A DNA stretch of 34,098 nucleotides from Rickettsiales bacterium. GTDB taxonomy: Bacteria > Pseudomonadota > Alphaproteobacteria > Rickettsiales > SXRF01. The position numbers and the translations under genes are program-made. The stretch is from assembly GCA_005792635.1 (NCBI GenBank), contig SXRF01000116.1:1-34098 (forward strand), in the 5' to 3' direction. Positions 25,490 through 33,139 of this stretch are shown in pieces. Positions within the stretch are counted from its first letter, which is position 1. Each line of letters opens with the position of its first letter. The notes under the pieces were generated by a model that did no database searches, was not told the DNA's origin, and saw only the letters and a program-made list of their open reading frames with translations.

Positions 25490-26722
25490 TTAGCTATTGA
25501 TAACATCAGCGATGATTTTCTTCGATGTTTTGGTAACGCCTGCTTCTTCGGCATAAATTGGCCACTGCCACGCAGCGTCTTGCACTTCATCAATGATGGT
25601 ATTTGCAAGCGGTTTTGCGATGCCAAATTTTTCTGCAAGTATCAGCAAATGCTTTTTGCTGGGTTTTTTTCCTTCACCCATAATTGTAGTGCTATGTTCA
25701 CCAGCTGGACCGCTTGAGAAAGTAAGGTCATAGGCGGGAGCTACACGCCAGTTGCCTTTTTCATCCATCAGGAAGCTAAAATTTTTTGCGTGATCGTCGC
25801 GGTTATGAGCGAATACATTAAAAGCCGCAAACCGTAGTATTTTCTCCAACTCTTTCACATTACGCGTAAGCAACAGTGTTGCCCGCATAATCTGTTCATA
25901 ATCCAGCGAGGGAAGTCGGTGGTCGGCATGAATAAGACCGGACACTGTGTGCATATGTAATCGCTGGTCGCCAATGCGATCAAAACGCTCTACGCCGAAA
26001 TAGCCCGCACCTTTTTGGGCAGGGAATAAATATGTCGGCATCATCTCCAGACCCGCCGCACGAGCCATCAGGCTGTAGGCATATTCAATCGCGCCGATGT
26101 CTTTAGCATCCGAGGAAGAAGCAAACTTTACCATCCAATGTGCGTAATCATTGGGAAGTTCTTGTTGCCCATGAATCAGCTTTTTCTTGCTCGCACTTAC
26201 GCCAAGCATTACCTTGGGACGCGCACCAGCCGATGAACCAGAAAGTCCCAGTAACTCTGCGAACACATCACCTGCTTCGCCTTCCAAAACTTCTCCAGTT
26301 TCTGCGGCTAGCTTATCTAGACTAATAGCATCAGCATGGTGAGAATGCTCGCTAGTATCAGGCTCGTATCTGAGTGCCCCCATACCAAAGCTGCCTATAT
26401 GTGTAAGCCGATCTAGCGGCGTGAGCTGCTCGGGTGCTATGCCGTGTTTGCGCACCTGACGATCAAGCAATAATCGCCCCCATCCATCGGGAAGGCTATC
26501 ATTAAACACACCAAATAACCCCTCAAATACTGCATCATCACAGGGGATTGCACCATCCTGTTTTGGTAACTTAAGCGGCGAAATATCCAGCCCAGATCTT
26601 AAAAAAGCAGAATCATACTCAAAATAAATTTTGCGCTTCACTAGCGCAAGCCTTCCCACTTTATAAGAAGTGCTGCCAAAATTAAGGCTGACATGTACGA
26701 TGGACACGGGTTTATATGTCAT
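25490..26722 (-). CDS. hipA: HipA-family serine/threonine kinase toxin
   Basis: This is a full-length 410-residue HipA. The N-terminal subdomain contains LPDGWGRLLLDRQVR and HIGSFGMGALRYEP. The regulatory serine loop is GSSAGARPKVMLG. The catalytic loop is HNRDDHAKNFSF (residues 306-317, D309 catalytic), and the metal-binding YDL is in APAYDLTFSSG (D332). HipA kinases phosphorylate an aminoacyl-tRNA synthetase or another translation target, causing growth arrest and persistence. The gene overlaps hipB by 4 bp and is transcribed after it. All key residues are present, so activity is expected; the substrate is unknown. Confidence 0.92.
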   Translation of the reverse strand: MTYKPVSIVHVSLNFGSTSYKVGRLALVKRKIYFEYDSAFLRSGLDISPLKLPKQDGAIPCDDAVFEGLFGVFNDSLPDGWGRLLLDRQVRKHGIAPEQLTPLDRLTHIGSFGMGALRYEPDTSEHSHHADAISLDKLAAETGEVLEGEAGDVFAELLGLSGSSAGARPKVMLGVSASKKKLIHGQQELPNDYAHWMVKFASSSDAKDIGAIEYAYSLMARAAGLEMMPTYLFPAQKGAGYFGVERFDRIGDQRLHMHTVSGLIHADHRLPSLDYEQIMRATLLLTRNVKELEKILRFAAFNVFAHNRDDHAKNFSFLMDEKGNWRVAPAYDLTFSSGPAGEHSTTIMGEGKKPSKKHLLILAEKFGIAKPLANTIIDEVQDAAWQWPIYAEEAGVTKTSKKIIADVINS

Positions 26723-27018
26723 TTGACACTCCCACGCTTGCGCTGCTTCGGTGTTTTCATAAGCTCATCAAGCGATACACCTGTGCTTGATTGTGCGGTA
26801 GCAAATAGTTCATCGAACTCATGGCTAGTACCCAGCGCGAGTGACAGAGCAAGCAATGACTCAAGAGAAATTTTGCCCGTATGCTCAAATTGTTTGAGTG
26901 TGCCAAGTGGCACGCCTGAGCGGGAGGACAAGCCTTTTTGCGTCAAATCAAGAGCAAGCCTCCGCGCTTTCGCACGGGCTGCAATTTCCTGTATAATCTC
27001 TTGGGGCAATTTTATCAT
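26719..27018 (-). CDS. hipB: HipB-like XRE antitoxin
   Basis: This 99-residue protein has a Cro/C1 helix-turn-helix: ARRLALDLTQKGLSSRSGVP, LGTLKQFEHTGKISLESLLA and LSLALGTSHEFDELF. The C-terminal tail (GVSLDELMKTPKQRKRGSVK) is basic. It precedes and overlaps hipA (ATGA), the standard antitoxin-toxin order. It should neutralise HipA and repress the operon, probably through the ACCATA-N8-TATGGT palindrome 45 bp upstream. Confidence 0.88.
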   Translation of the reverse strand: MIKLPQEIIQEIAARAKARRLALDLTQKGLSSRSGVPLGTLKQFEHTGKISLESLLALSLALGTSHEFDELFATAQSSTGVSLDELMKTPKQRKRGSVK

Positions 27019-27062
27019 ATGTCTATCATTATAGCTACAAACCTATTAAAAGTCAATTAATA

Positions 27063-27082
27063 ACCATAATAATAGCTATGGT
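27063..27082 (-). promoter_or_regulatory. Candidate HipB operator
   Basis: ACCATA-N8-TATGGT is a perfect 6-bp palindrome around an 8-base spacer. The layout matches the known E. coli HipB operator form (TATCC-N8-GGATA) but the arm sequence differs. It lies 45 bp upstream of the hipB start. Confidence 0.5.
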
Positions 27083-27204
27083 TGGCGCATGTTTTACCAA
27101 AAGACATTTTGAGCAAACCCGCCCGTATTTCCCTCATCACGCACCAACCGCGAATATAGGCTCATTTATTTAATTCAAACCGCATATTTGGCATTCAAAC
27201 CAAT

Positions 27205-27241
27205 TGTCCCAAAATGTCCCGTGTGGGACAATTGCGGGACA
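27205..27241. repeat. GGGACA/TGTCCC cluster, candidate integrase arm sites
   Basis: Two TGTCCC (27205-27210, 27215-27220) face two GGGACA (27225-27230, 27236-27241). The outer arms AATTGTCCC and GGGACAATT are perfectly complementary. The segment 27222-27241 repeats, in the same orientation, the GTGGGACAATT-N2-GGGACA seen at 5711-5729. It suggests a second island end or binding array. Confidence 0.5.
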
Positions 27242-27402
27242 AACAGCCACGAATGATGGCAAATGATTCTAAGGCTAATAGCTACTCTTAATGATTGCAG
27301 AAATATGTCAAAAAAATCACCCCAGTTCTAGACCGAAGTGCAAAACTTGCTGTAAGGCTGTGTTGCTATGGAAAAGGAATATGAACATCTTTGGCAATTT
27401 AG

Positions 27403-27451
27403 GCAATAAAACGGGTAAAATAAAGCGATTTTGCTATAAAGTGGGTATTAT
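27403..27451. repeat. Direct repeat copy 2 (upstream of hipB), containing two ATAAArYGGG units
   Basis: 27403-27431 is identical over 29 bp to 25377-25405. The unit ATAAAACGGGTAAAAT (27406-27421) is followed 30 bp on by ATAAAGTGGGTATTAT (27436-27451). With copy 1 it encloses the 2-kb hipBA segment. Confidence 0.75.
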
Positions 27452-27549
27452 AGCCAAAAAGTGTATTTAATAGAAACTCCTTATACATGTTATGGCCAAA
27501 TCGACCGCAACCAGTCAAAATTATGCCACATTATCAATGTAAGATTATA
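27452..27549. other. Rest of the hipB-nnrS intergenic region
   Basis: Apart from the HipB operator, the GGGACA cluster and repeat copy 2, the ~530-bp stretch from 27019 to 27549 holds no credible ORF, RNA gene or clear intrinsic terminator. It appears to be the border between accessory and core-like DNA. Confidence 0.4.
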
Positions 27550-28758
27550 TTATCTTTCAGAGCATATTTTTGGACGAGTAAGTATCGGAGCATATATATA
27601 AACAAATATACCAAATGCTGAGATCCACAGCAAGCTGGCTATTTCTAGCCACTGCACGGTAAATTTTGGGAATAACCAAACTACGAAAACCCGCACAATT
27701 GCCGTAATAAAAATAGAACAAAACGCAAATACCATAATTCTTTTCACAACCAATGGTCTGCCACTATGTCCAAGAGATACCCGCGACATCATTCCTAGCG
27801 TCCACGAGCCAATCGCACCAACCGTGAGGGCGTGGGTTGCAATTGATGCGGGTAGTGCAAATCCTAGATAATATGCAGATTTCAATGCCAAACCGAGAGT
27901 GATCCATGTATAGCCGATATGTAGTATCCATGTAAGCGGAACACGGAAGGTTTTGAAACTTTGCCATTGCGAAAGGCGTAGCGCATTTGCAATTGCTGCT
28001 ACTAGAAAACATACACCTATTATTGTATTATTTGCTCCAAATACCTCAGTTATGAAGGATAACGCTGTAGAAAATATAGCTAAATGCTCAATATGGTGGT
28101 TGCGTGAAATAGTAATACCCAGAGAGTTCTGCGTAAAAAATGGTATCACCCGCCCACCGATTATAATTATCATTAGAAGTATAATGTTTCGTGCTAGCAA
28201 TATCCCCGTATCAGCATTTCCAAAATGAGTAAGCCCATTTGCAAATACTAGTAAAGTTAGGAATACCAAAAATATGTAATTGCGATGGTTGTGCGATTTT
28301 ATCAGTGCGGGCATAATGCCCAGCATACACGCAAGAAAAAATGATATATCCGCCGCTGCGACAAGCATGGTGGGAAGATATATTGAGCTGAATACAAAAA
28401 TCCGCCCCATGCCCCATAATAGCACAATCATGGCGAGTAAAAATCCTTTTGGAGTTTGCTGCCCTGTCCAATTTGGAACGGCAGTGAATAAAAAACCAGC
28501 GATTATTGCCCCCGAAAATCCAAAGAGCATTTCGTGTCTATGCCATGAAATAATATCCCACCTGCTTGGCAGATTTTCTATCGTGCCAGATAAGAATAAA
28601 ATGAAATAGCTGATGGCAAAAACAGCAAACATTGCACCAAATAAAAAAAATGGCCTAAAACCTTGGGTGAATAACAACATGCCATATGGTGCGGACATCG
28701 TAGATGGAGCTTTTTGTTCTTTTATATCGTGTATTATTTTGCTTATCGGACATTCCAT
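27550..28758 (-). CDS. nnrS: NnrS family membrane protein
   Basis: This 402-residue, ~12-span membrane protein has the NnrS blocks GFRPFFLFGAMFA, SWHRHEMLFGFSGAIIAGFL, FTAVPNWTGQQ, GGRVIPFFTQNSLG and HALTVGAIGSWTLGMMSRVS followed by LGHSGRP. The conserved histidines are thought to hold heme and copper. NnrS genes are switched on by nitric oxide and help cells withstand nitrosative stress during nitrate or nitrite respiration. It diverges from the porin gene around an FNR-type box, and the nar genes lie 2 kb away. ATG 28758 is used; M21 (MSAPYGMLLF) is an alternative start. Confidence 0.9.
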   Translation of the reverse strand: MECPISKIIHDIKEQKAPSTMSAPYGMLLFTQGFRPFFLFGAMFAVFAISYFILFLSGTIENLPSRWDIISWHRHEMLFGFSGAIIAGFLFTAVPNWTGQQTPKGFLLAMIVLLWGMGRIFVFSSIYLPTMLVAAADISFFLACMLGIMPALIKSHNHRNYIFLVFLTLLVFANGLTHFGNADTGILLARNIILLMIIIIGGRVIPFFTQNSLGITISRNHHIEHLAIFSTALSFITEVFGANNTIIGVCFLVAAIANALRLSQWQSFKTFRVPLTWILHIGYTWITLGLALKSAYYLGFALPASIATHALTVGAIGSWTLGMMSRVSLGHSGRPLVVKRIMVFAFCSIFITAIVRVFVVWLFPKFTVQWLEIASLLWISAFGIFVYIYAPILTRPKICSER

Positions 28759-28821
28759 TATGACATCTTTTCTAAATGTATATTATTCCATGAACTGTAA
28801 ATCTAATAAAATTTCAGGTAC

Positions 28822-28835
28822 TTGAGCCAGATCAA
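28822..28835. promoter_or_regulatory. FNR/Dnr-type binding site between nnrS and the porin gene
   Basis: TTGAG-CCAG-ATCAA differs from the FNR/Anr/Dnr consensus TTGAT-N4-ATCAA at one base. It lies in the 137-bp divergent intergenic region, 61 bp before the porin start and 64 bp before nnrS. That suits oxygen- or NO-responsive control of both genes. Confidence 0.6.
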
Positions 28836-28895
28836 TTGCCAATTTGCTGATTTGTTCCTAGATGCTGGCAGTATTCACTTTTAGAAGGGTTTGTT

Positions 28896-30197
28896 ATGAG
28901 TAAAACTTCACTATATATCGCTTTATGCTCCACCACTATGTTGTTCTCGGGCGGCGTTGCTTTTGCTGCGCCTGTAACGAAAGACAAGGCAAAAGAAGCT
29001 GCTGCGCCTGCGCCAGCCGTCGTACAAAATGATTTTGTGAAAGCACTTACCGAAGGCAAGCCAATATTTGACGCACGCTATCGTTATGAATTTGTAAGTC
29101 AAGATGGTGTCGCAAATGACGCCAATGCCAACACTATCCGCACTCGCCTTGGTTATGAAACTGGCAAGTTTTATGATTTTAGTGCCTTGGTAGAAGTGGA
29201 AAATATATCCTCTATTGGCAATGAACGCTATAATGACACCATAAACGGCAGAACAACATACCCGACAGTGGCAGATCCGCAGAATACTGGACTGAATCGC
29301 TTGCAACTTAGCTATACTGGCGTGCCTGACACTAATATCACCGCTGGTCGGCAGTTGATTAACTTGGACAACCAACGCTTCGTTGGCGCGGTCGGTTGGC
29401 GGCAGAATGACCAGACTTTTGATGCAGTAAGCGTTAAGAATAATTCCATCAAGGACACCACGCTATTTTACGCTTATTCCAACCAAGTGAACCGAATTTT
29501 TGGCACGGAAGCGTCAACTTCAGGGGCTAATAATGGGATTTGGAACAAAGCCAATATCCATCTTATTAATGCCTCTTATGCGGGCTTGCCTTTTGGTAAA
29601 ATCACTGGCTATAGCTATTTGCTGGATATTCCTGATGCGCCGACTCTTTCCACGGAAACTTTTGGCGCAAGGTTTGAAGGCAAGCAAAAATTAGGCGGAG
29701 ATTTCACAGGTCTGTTAAACTTGGAATATGCCCGTCAAAGCGATTATGCGGATAATACCGCTAACTATAACCTTGATTATTATTCAATTGAACCAGCCGT
29801 GGCTTATGGGCAATTCACCCTTAAAGGACAATATGAATCAATTGAAGGCAATGGCACGCAGGCGGTGCAGTTTGCACTAGGAACAAACCATGCGTTTGAT
29901 GGTTGGGTGGATAAATTCCTGACTACGCCTGCGAATGGTTTGGTGGACGCAAATGTTGGGATAACCTACACTGCGAAGTCAGAAAATAAATGGCTGAACG
30001 GAACGAAAGCAACCATCGTATATCATGATTTTTCCGCAGAACGGGGCAATAGCAATTACGGCACAGAGTGGGACGGTCTGTTAGAGCAAACCTTTGAGAA
30101 ATACTACACCGTTGGTATTAAAGCTGGAAGTTATAATGCAGACCAACTTTATACGGATACGGTAAAAGTTATGCCTTATGTTCAGGTTAAGTTTTAA
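28896..30197 (+). CDS. Outer-membrane beta-barrel porin (alginate-export-like)
   Basis: This 433-residue protein starts at ATG 28896 after AGAAGGG. A Sec signal peptide (MSKTSLYIALCSTTMLFSGG, then VAFA before cleavage) is followed by an Ala/Pro-rich linker and a long series of alternating amphipathic strands (RYRYEFVSQDG, NTIRTRLGYETGKFYDFSAL, NITAGRQLINLDNQRFVGAV). It ends in VKVMPYVQVKF, with the terminal Phe needed for outer-membrane insertion. The middle resembles alginate-export/OprD-like barrels found near denitrification genes; the solute is unknown. An FNR-type box upstream and a strong terminator downstream make it a single-gene unit, probably induced under low oxygen or NO. Confidence 0.85.
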   Translation: MSKTSLYIALCSTTMLFSGGVAFAAPVTKDKAKEAAAPAPAVVQNDFVKALTEGKPIFDARYRYEFVSQDGVANDANANTIRTRLGYETGKFYDFSALVEVENISSIGNERYNDTINGRTTYPTVADPQNTGLNRLQLSYTGVPDTNITAGRQLINLDNQRFVGAVGWRQNDQTFDAVSVKNNSIKDTTLFYAYSNQVNRIFGTEASTSGANNGIWNKANIHLINASYAGLPFGKITGYSYLLDIPDAPTLSTETFGARFEGKQKLGGDFTGLLNLEYARQSDYADNTANYNLDYYSIEPAVAYGQFTLKGQYESIEGNGTQAVQFALGTNHAFDGWVDKFLTTPANGLVDANVGITYTAKSENKWLNGTKATIVYHDFSAERGNSNYGTEWDGLLEQTFEKYYTVGIKAGSYNADQLYTDTVKVMPYVQVKF

Positions 30198-30214
30198 GCT
30201 GTAATAAGCGACAA

Positions 30215-30251
30215 CAAAAAAGGCGGTGGAGAAAATTCTCCCCGCCTTTTT
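30215..30251. terminator. Bidirectional Rho-independent terminator
   Basis: AAGGCGG-T-GGAGA / TCTCC-CCGCCTT forms a ~12-bp stem with an AAAT loop. It is flanked by A-runs on the left and T-runs on the right, so it can end the porin transcript (+) and the nar transcript (-). Confidence 0.85.
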
Positions 30252-30265
30252 ATTTTGGATTTTTT

Positions 30266-30736
30266 TTACTGTACCAGTGGATTATCAACTCCCTCAAGCT
30301 CAATTCCTGCTAGCTTGGTTTTGCCAACCAAAATCTTTATATATTGTTGAACAGCGGTTTGCCATGATGTGTTATGCAGATATTCGGCAATTACAGATTT
30401 AACTTCATCGAACTCGCTTACCACACCTGATTTAGTGAATTTATGCAGATTATTATCATAAAATCTGCGGCAGGAAAGCTCGTCAAGCTCAGGAATTTTT
30501 ATTACGGCATCTAACAATTTTTGAATTCGCTCATCGTCGGCAAGCGGTTCGTCTATATTTTGTTTGTCACCTTCTGCAATTCCCATAGCCACCGCCTCCT
30601 GTAACAAAATTTCACGAATGGTGAGAGCTTCTGCCGCCAACTGCATAGCAACGGCATGATTTTTTGCAGGGTGATGTTGCATTTCACGAAATACCTGCTC
30701 ATCAGTTATTTCCACATTATTCACGATTACAGGCAT
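30266..30736 (-). CDS. NarN/PpiC-like protein lacking the parvulin catalytic domain
   Basis: This 156-residue protein is the last gene of the nar operon. The N-terminal part (MPVIVNNVEITDEQVFREMQ, AAEALTIREILLQEAVAMGI, DEPLADDERIQKLLDAVI, KIPELDELSCRRFYDNNLHK) and the C-terminal part (FDEVKSVIAEYLHNTSWQTA, VQQYIKILVGKTKLAGIELE) match the two ends of the PpiC-type peptidyl-prolyl isomerases encoded with narGHJI in many denitrifiers. The ~100-residue parvulin core between them is absent (the sequence jumps from HKFTKSG to VVSEF). It may keep a chaperone role in nitrate reductase assembly. The reading frame is intact, so this is a domain loss, not a frameshift. Confidence 0.75.
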   Translation of the reverse strand: MPVIVNNVEITDEQVFREMQHHPAKNHAVAMQLAAEALTIREILLQEAVAMGIAEGDKQNIDEPLADDERIQKLLDAVIKIPELDELSCRRFYDNNLHKFTKSGVVSEFDEVKSVIAEYLHNTSWQTAVQQYIKILVGKTKLAGIELEGVDNPLVQ

Positions 30737-30738
30737 GA

Positions 30739-31749
30739 TTATTTCTCACTTTCTATAAGGGTGATTCCGTTAGGTAATTTGCCCACTGCATAAGTTTGTA
30801 AAACTTCAAAACTATTCGCATCAATTTTTGATACGCTATTGTCCGCCATATTTGTTACATAAACAAACTGCCCATCAGAACTAGCAACAACACCATGGGG
30901 CATATTCCCAGTATGAATGATTTTTATTATTTTATCTGTGGCAATATCAATAACTGAAAGTGTATTACCAGAATTGGTTTTACTGCCCTGATTGGCAACA
31001 TACATATAGCGACCAAGTGAATCTGCATAGATTTGTGCAGGAGTATTATCTACTTTTATAGTTTTGGTTTTTTTGCGAGTTTGTAAATCTATAACCGCAA
31101 CCGCAGTATCTTTTGCAAGTGTAACATACAGCTTTGCTCCATCTGGTGAAACTGCCACCTGAATTGGCATTTTTCCTACTATTATACGCTTGGTTTCCTT
31201 ATTGCTCGCAATATCAACAATAGAAATTGTATTATCTTTTAGATTTGCCGTATAAAACTCACCCTTAACAGAATTGAGGCGAATTCCATGTGGAAAAGCT
31301 CCAACTCTTATCCAATTTAGCACCTTACCAGAAGCAATATCAAGCACGGCTACACGGTTATTAGCAGAGTCTGTAATATATGCTATTTCAGCAGATTTAT
31401 TCGTAACTACATGAGCCAAATGTTCACCAAGTGGAATATAACGAACTGCTTCACTGTTAAAATAATCAGTATCTATTACCAACAGTTCACCCATCATTGC
31501 AGAGGAATGATTTTTTGCACCTGCCGTCATATCCATCATACCAGTTGCCAGTAATAATTTACCATCAGTACTTGCCTGAACATTATGTGGTGCAACAGTA
31601 AGTGGAATAGTTTGCCTGTTGCCATCAGCAGAGATTTTAGTCAGGCTGTTTCCTGCCTCGTCTGCTGTAACGAATGAAGGAGAAGAATTTACACAGGCTG
31701 AAAGCATATAAGCTGATAATATCCAGCCTAATGATTTTGCTTTTGGCAT
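30739..31749 (-). CDS. YVTN-type beta-propeller lipoprotein in the nar operon
   Basis: This 336-residue protein has a lipoprotein signal (LGWILSAYMLSACVNSS; lipobox LSAC, lipidated Cys19). About seven propeller blades follow, each with the VTLAKDTAVAVIDL/VYVTNMADNSVSKID pattern of YVTN repeats. It is probably anchored in the periplasm. Start ATG 31749 follows AAGGAG and is two bases after the narI stop, and its stop is two bases before the parvulin-like gene, so it is cotranscribed with narHJI. YVTN propellers are known partners in heme d1 and denitrification enzymes (NirF, NirN), but no heme ligand or catalytic motif is seen. The role here is inferred from context. Confidence 0.8.
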   Translation of the reverse strand: MPKAKSLGWILSAYMLSACVNSSPSFVTADEAGNSLTKISADGNRQTIPLTVAPHNVQASTDGKLLLATGMMDMTAGAKNHSSAMMGELLVIDTDYFNSEAVRYIPLGEHLAHVVTNKSAEIAYITDSANNRVAVLDIASGKVLNWIRVGAFPHGIRLNSVKGEFYTANLKDNTISIVDIASNKETKRIIVGKMPIQVAVSPDGAKLYVTLAKDTAVAVIDLQTRKKTKTIKVDNTPAQIYADSLGRYMYVANQGSKTNSGNTLSVIDIATDKIIKIIHTGNMPHGVVASSDGQFVYVTNMADNSVSKIDANSFEVLQTYAVGKLPNGITLIESEK

Positions 31750-31751
31750 AA

Positions 31752-32441
31752 TTATCTCCTTGCTTTTCGGCTACGCACCACCTGATAAGGTCTGCCGATA
31801 TATTTTACAGGTACGCTTAACATGTGAACAAGGCGAGTAAATGGAAATAGCAAGAAAATGGTCATACCCAAAATCAAATGGATTTGAAACACCAAGTCTG
31901 TTCCCATGATATAATCAGCTGCACCACTACGGAAGGTAAGCACATGTTGCGCCCATTGTGATAGGTTTAGCATTATGCCAGCGTCGTGATGTGCCAAAGA
32001 AAAAGGAATGGTGATTAGCCCTAGCGTTATTTGTATCCATAAAATCAACAACACCGCAATATCGCTTTTGGTGCTAGTTGCACGGATTCTATCCACCAAT
32101 AAACGACGAAAGACCAGAATAGTTAGCCCGATAAAACCAATTGTTCCAGCGATACCGCCTGCAATAATGGCAAGCAGTTGTTTTTGCTCAGCAGTTATAA
32201 AATGTTCATATAAAGAGTGTGGCGTAAGCAGCCCCACCAGATGCCCGAAGAAAATAAAAATCACGCCAAGGTGGAACATTATATTGCCAATAGTAAGCCC
32301 TTTATCGGCAAGAATCTGACTTGATGAAGCGCGCCAGCTATATTGCTCGCGGTCATAGCGAATAAGCGTTCCCAGCACCAAAACGGTCATGCAAATATAG
32401 GGATACAAACCAAAGAAAAATGAAAAATAATAATCGCTCAT
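31752..32441 (-). CDS. narI: Respiratory nitrate reductase gamma subunit NarI
   Basis: ATG 32441 (MSDYYFSFFFGLYPYICMTV) is preferred over ATG 32447 because AAGGAG is then 7 bases away and the start overlaps the narJ stop as ATGA. The 229-residue protein has five membrane spans (among them TIGNIMFHLGVIFIFFGHLV and FQIHLILGMTIFLLFPFTRL). The heme b ligands of NarI are represented by H in FHLGVIFIFFGH and by the C-terminal H in QIHLILG and TRLVHMLS. It takes electrons from quinol and passes them to NarH. Complete. Confidence 0.94.
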   Translation of the reverse strand: MSDYYFSFFFGLYPYICMTVLVLGTLIRYDREQYSWRASSSQILADKGLTIGNIMFHLGVIFIFFGHLVGLLTPHSLYEHFITAEQKQLLAIIAGGIAGTIGFIGLTILVFRRLLVDRIRATSTKSDIAVLLILWIQITLGLITIPFSLAHHDAGIMLNLSQWAQHVLTFRSGAADYIMGTDLVFQIHLILGMTIFLLFPFTRLVHMLSVPVKYIGRPYQVVRSRKARR

Positions 32442-33139
32442 GCACATGCTCCTTGTTGTTTTTTGCTACCGCAACCGCCACCGTTGCATCCACCGCTAGA
32501 ACATCCACCATCCTGTGGAGCTTCTGCGCCCAAAAATTCAATCGGTTTGTCTTCCCATTCTTTGTCTAGCTCTGCGAAGGAAAGTATTTCTGCTCCGATG
32601 ATTTTTTCTACTTTTGCAGGCTCACTTCCAGCCAGCCTAATCAAGCAATTAAAGACTGCACTATACGAGCTTCCTCGTTCAGCAAGGCGTTTGCCGATAG
32701 CTACCAAAATATGTGCAGTTTCGGCAATTTCCTCTAATGCTTGCTCTTTTGGAAGCAAGGAGAGATATTCCAAGAACACAGGCAAATAGTCAGGAAGTTC
32801 TCTGGCATCAAGCGCGAATCCTAGCTCTTGATAACGCTCTGCCAAGTCAACCATTGCCTGCCCGCGATCACGAGAGTCGCCGTGAATATGCTCAAAAAGA
32901 TGAAGGGAAAGAGATTTTATCCGATCAAATGAATTTACATATTCCTCTTGCAGGTTAAAAATATCCTGTGTCTTGAAATCTTCCGCAAAAGCACGAATTG
33001 CTTTTGTATCATTAGCAGAAAGCAGTTTTTCGCTCTCTATCAAATCAACTAAATCATTGCTACCTGCTAGCCATTCTTCCTTAGGATACCACAGGAAAAT
33101 GCCGAGTGCTTTGAAGGTTTTTGCTTTATTATCCAACAT
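32438..33139 (-). CDS. narJ: Nitrate reductase molybdenum cofactor assembly chaperone NarJ
   Basis: ATG 33139 (MLDNKAKTFKALGIFLWYPK) overlaps the narH stop by 11 bp; an upstream in-frame ATG at 33232 lies inside narH and is rejected. The 233-residue protein has the NarJ helical core: NLQEEYVNSFDRIKSLSLHL, FEHIHGDSRDRGQAMVDLAE, LPDYLPVFLEYLSLLP. The C-terminus is extended by GGCSSGGCNGGGCGSKKQQG, a Cys/Gly-rich tail with four Cys that could bind metal. NarJ helps load the molybdenum cofactor into NarG before membrane assembly. Confidence 0.92.
   Translation of the reverse strand: MLDNKAKTFKALGIFLWYPKEEWLAGSNDLVDLIESEKLLSANDTKAIRAFAEDFKTQDIFNLQEEYVNSFDRIKSLSLHLFEHIHGDSRDRGQAMVDLAERYQELGFALDARELPDYLPVFLEYLSLLPKEQALEEIAETAHILVAIGKRLAERGSSYSAVFNCLIRLAGSEPAKVEKIIGAEILSFAELDKEWEDKPIEFLGAEAPQDGGCSSGGCNGGGCGSKKQQGACA

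Noticed and set aside
25377-27451. CRISPR array suggested by repeated ATAAAAyGGG units
   Set aside because: Only two pairs of units 2 kb apart, no regular spacer series and no cas genes.
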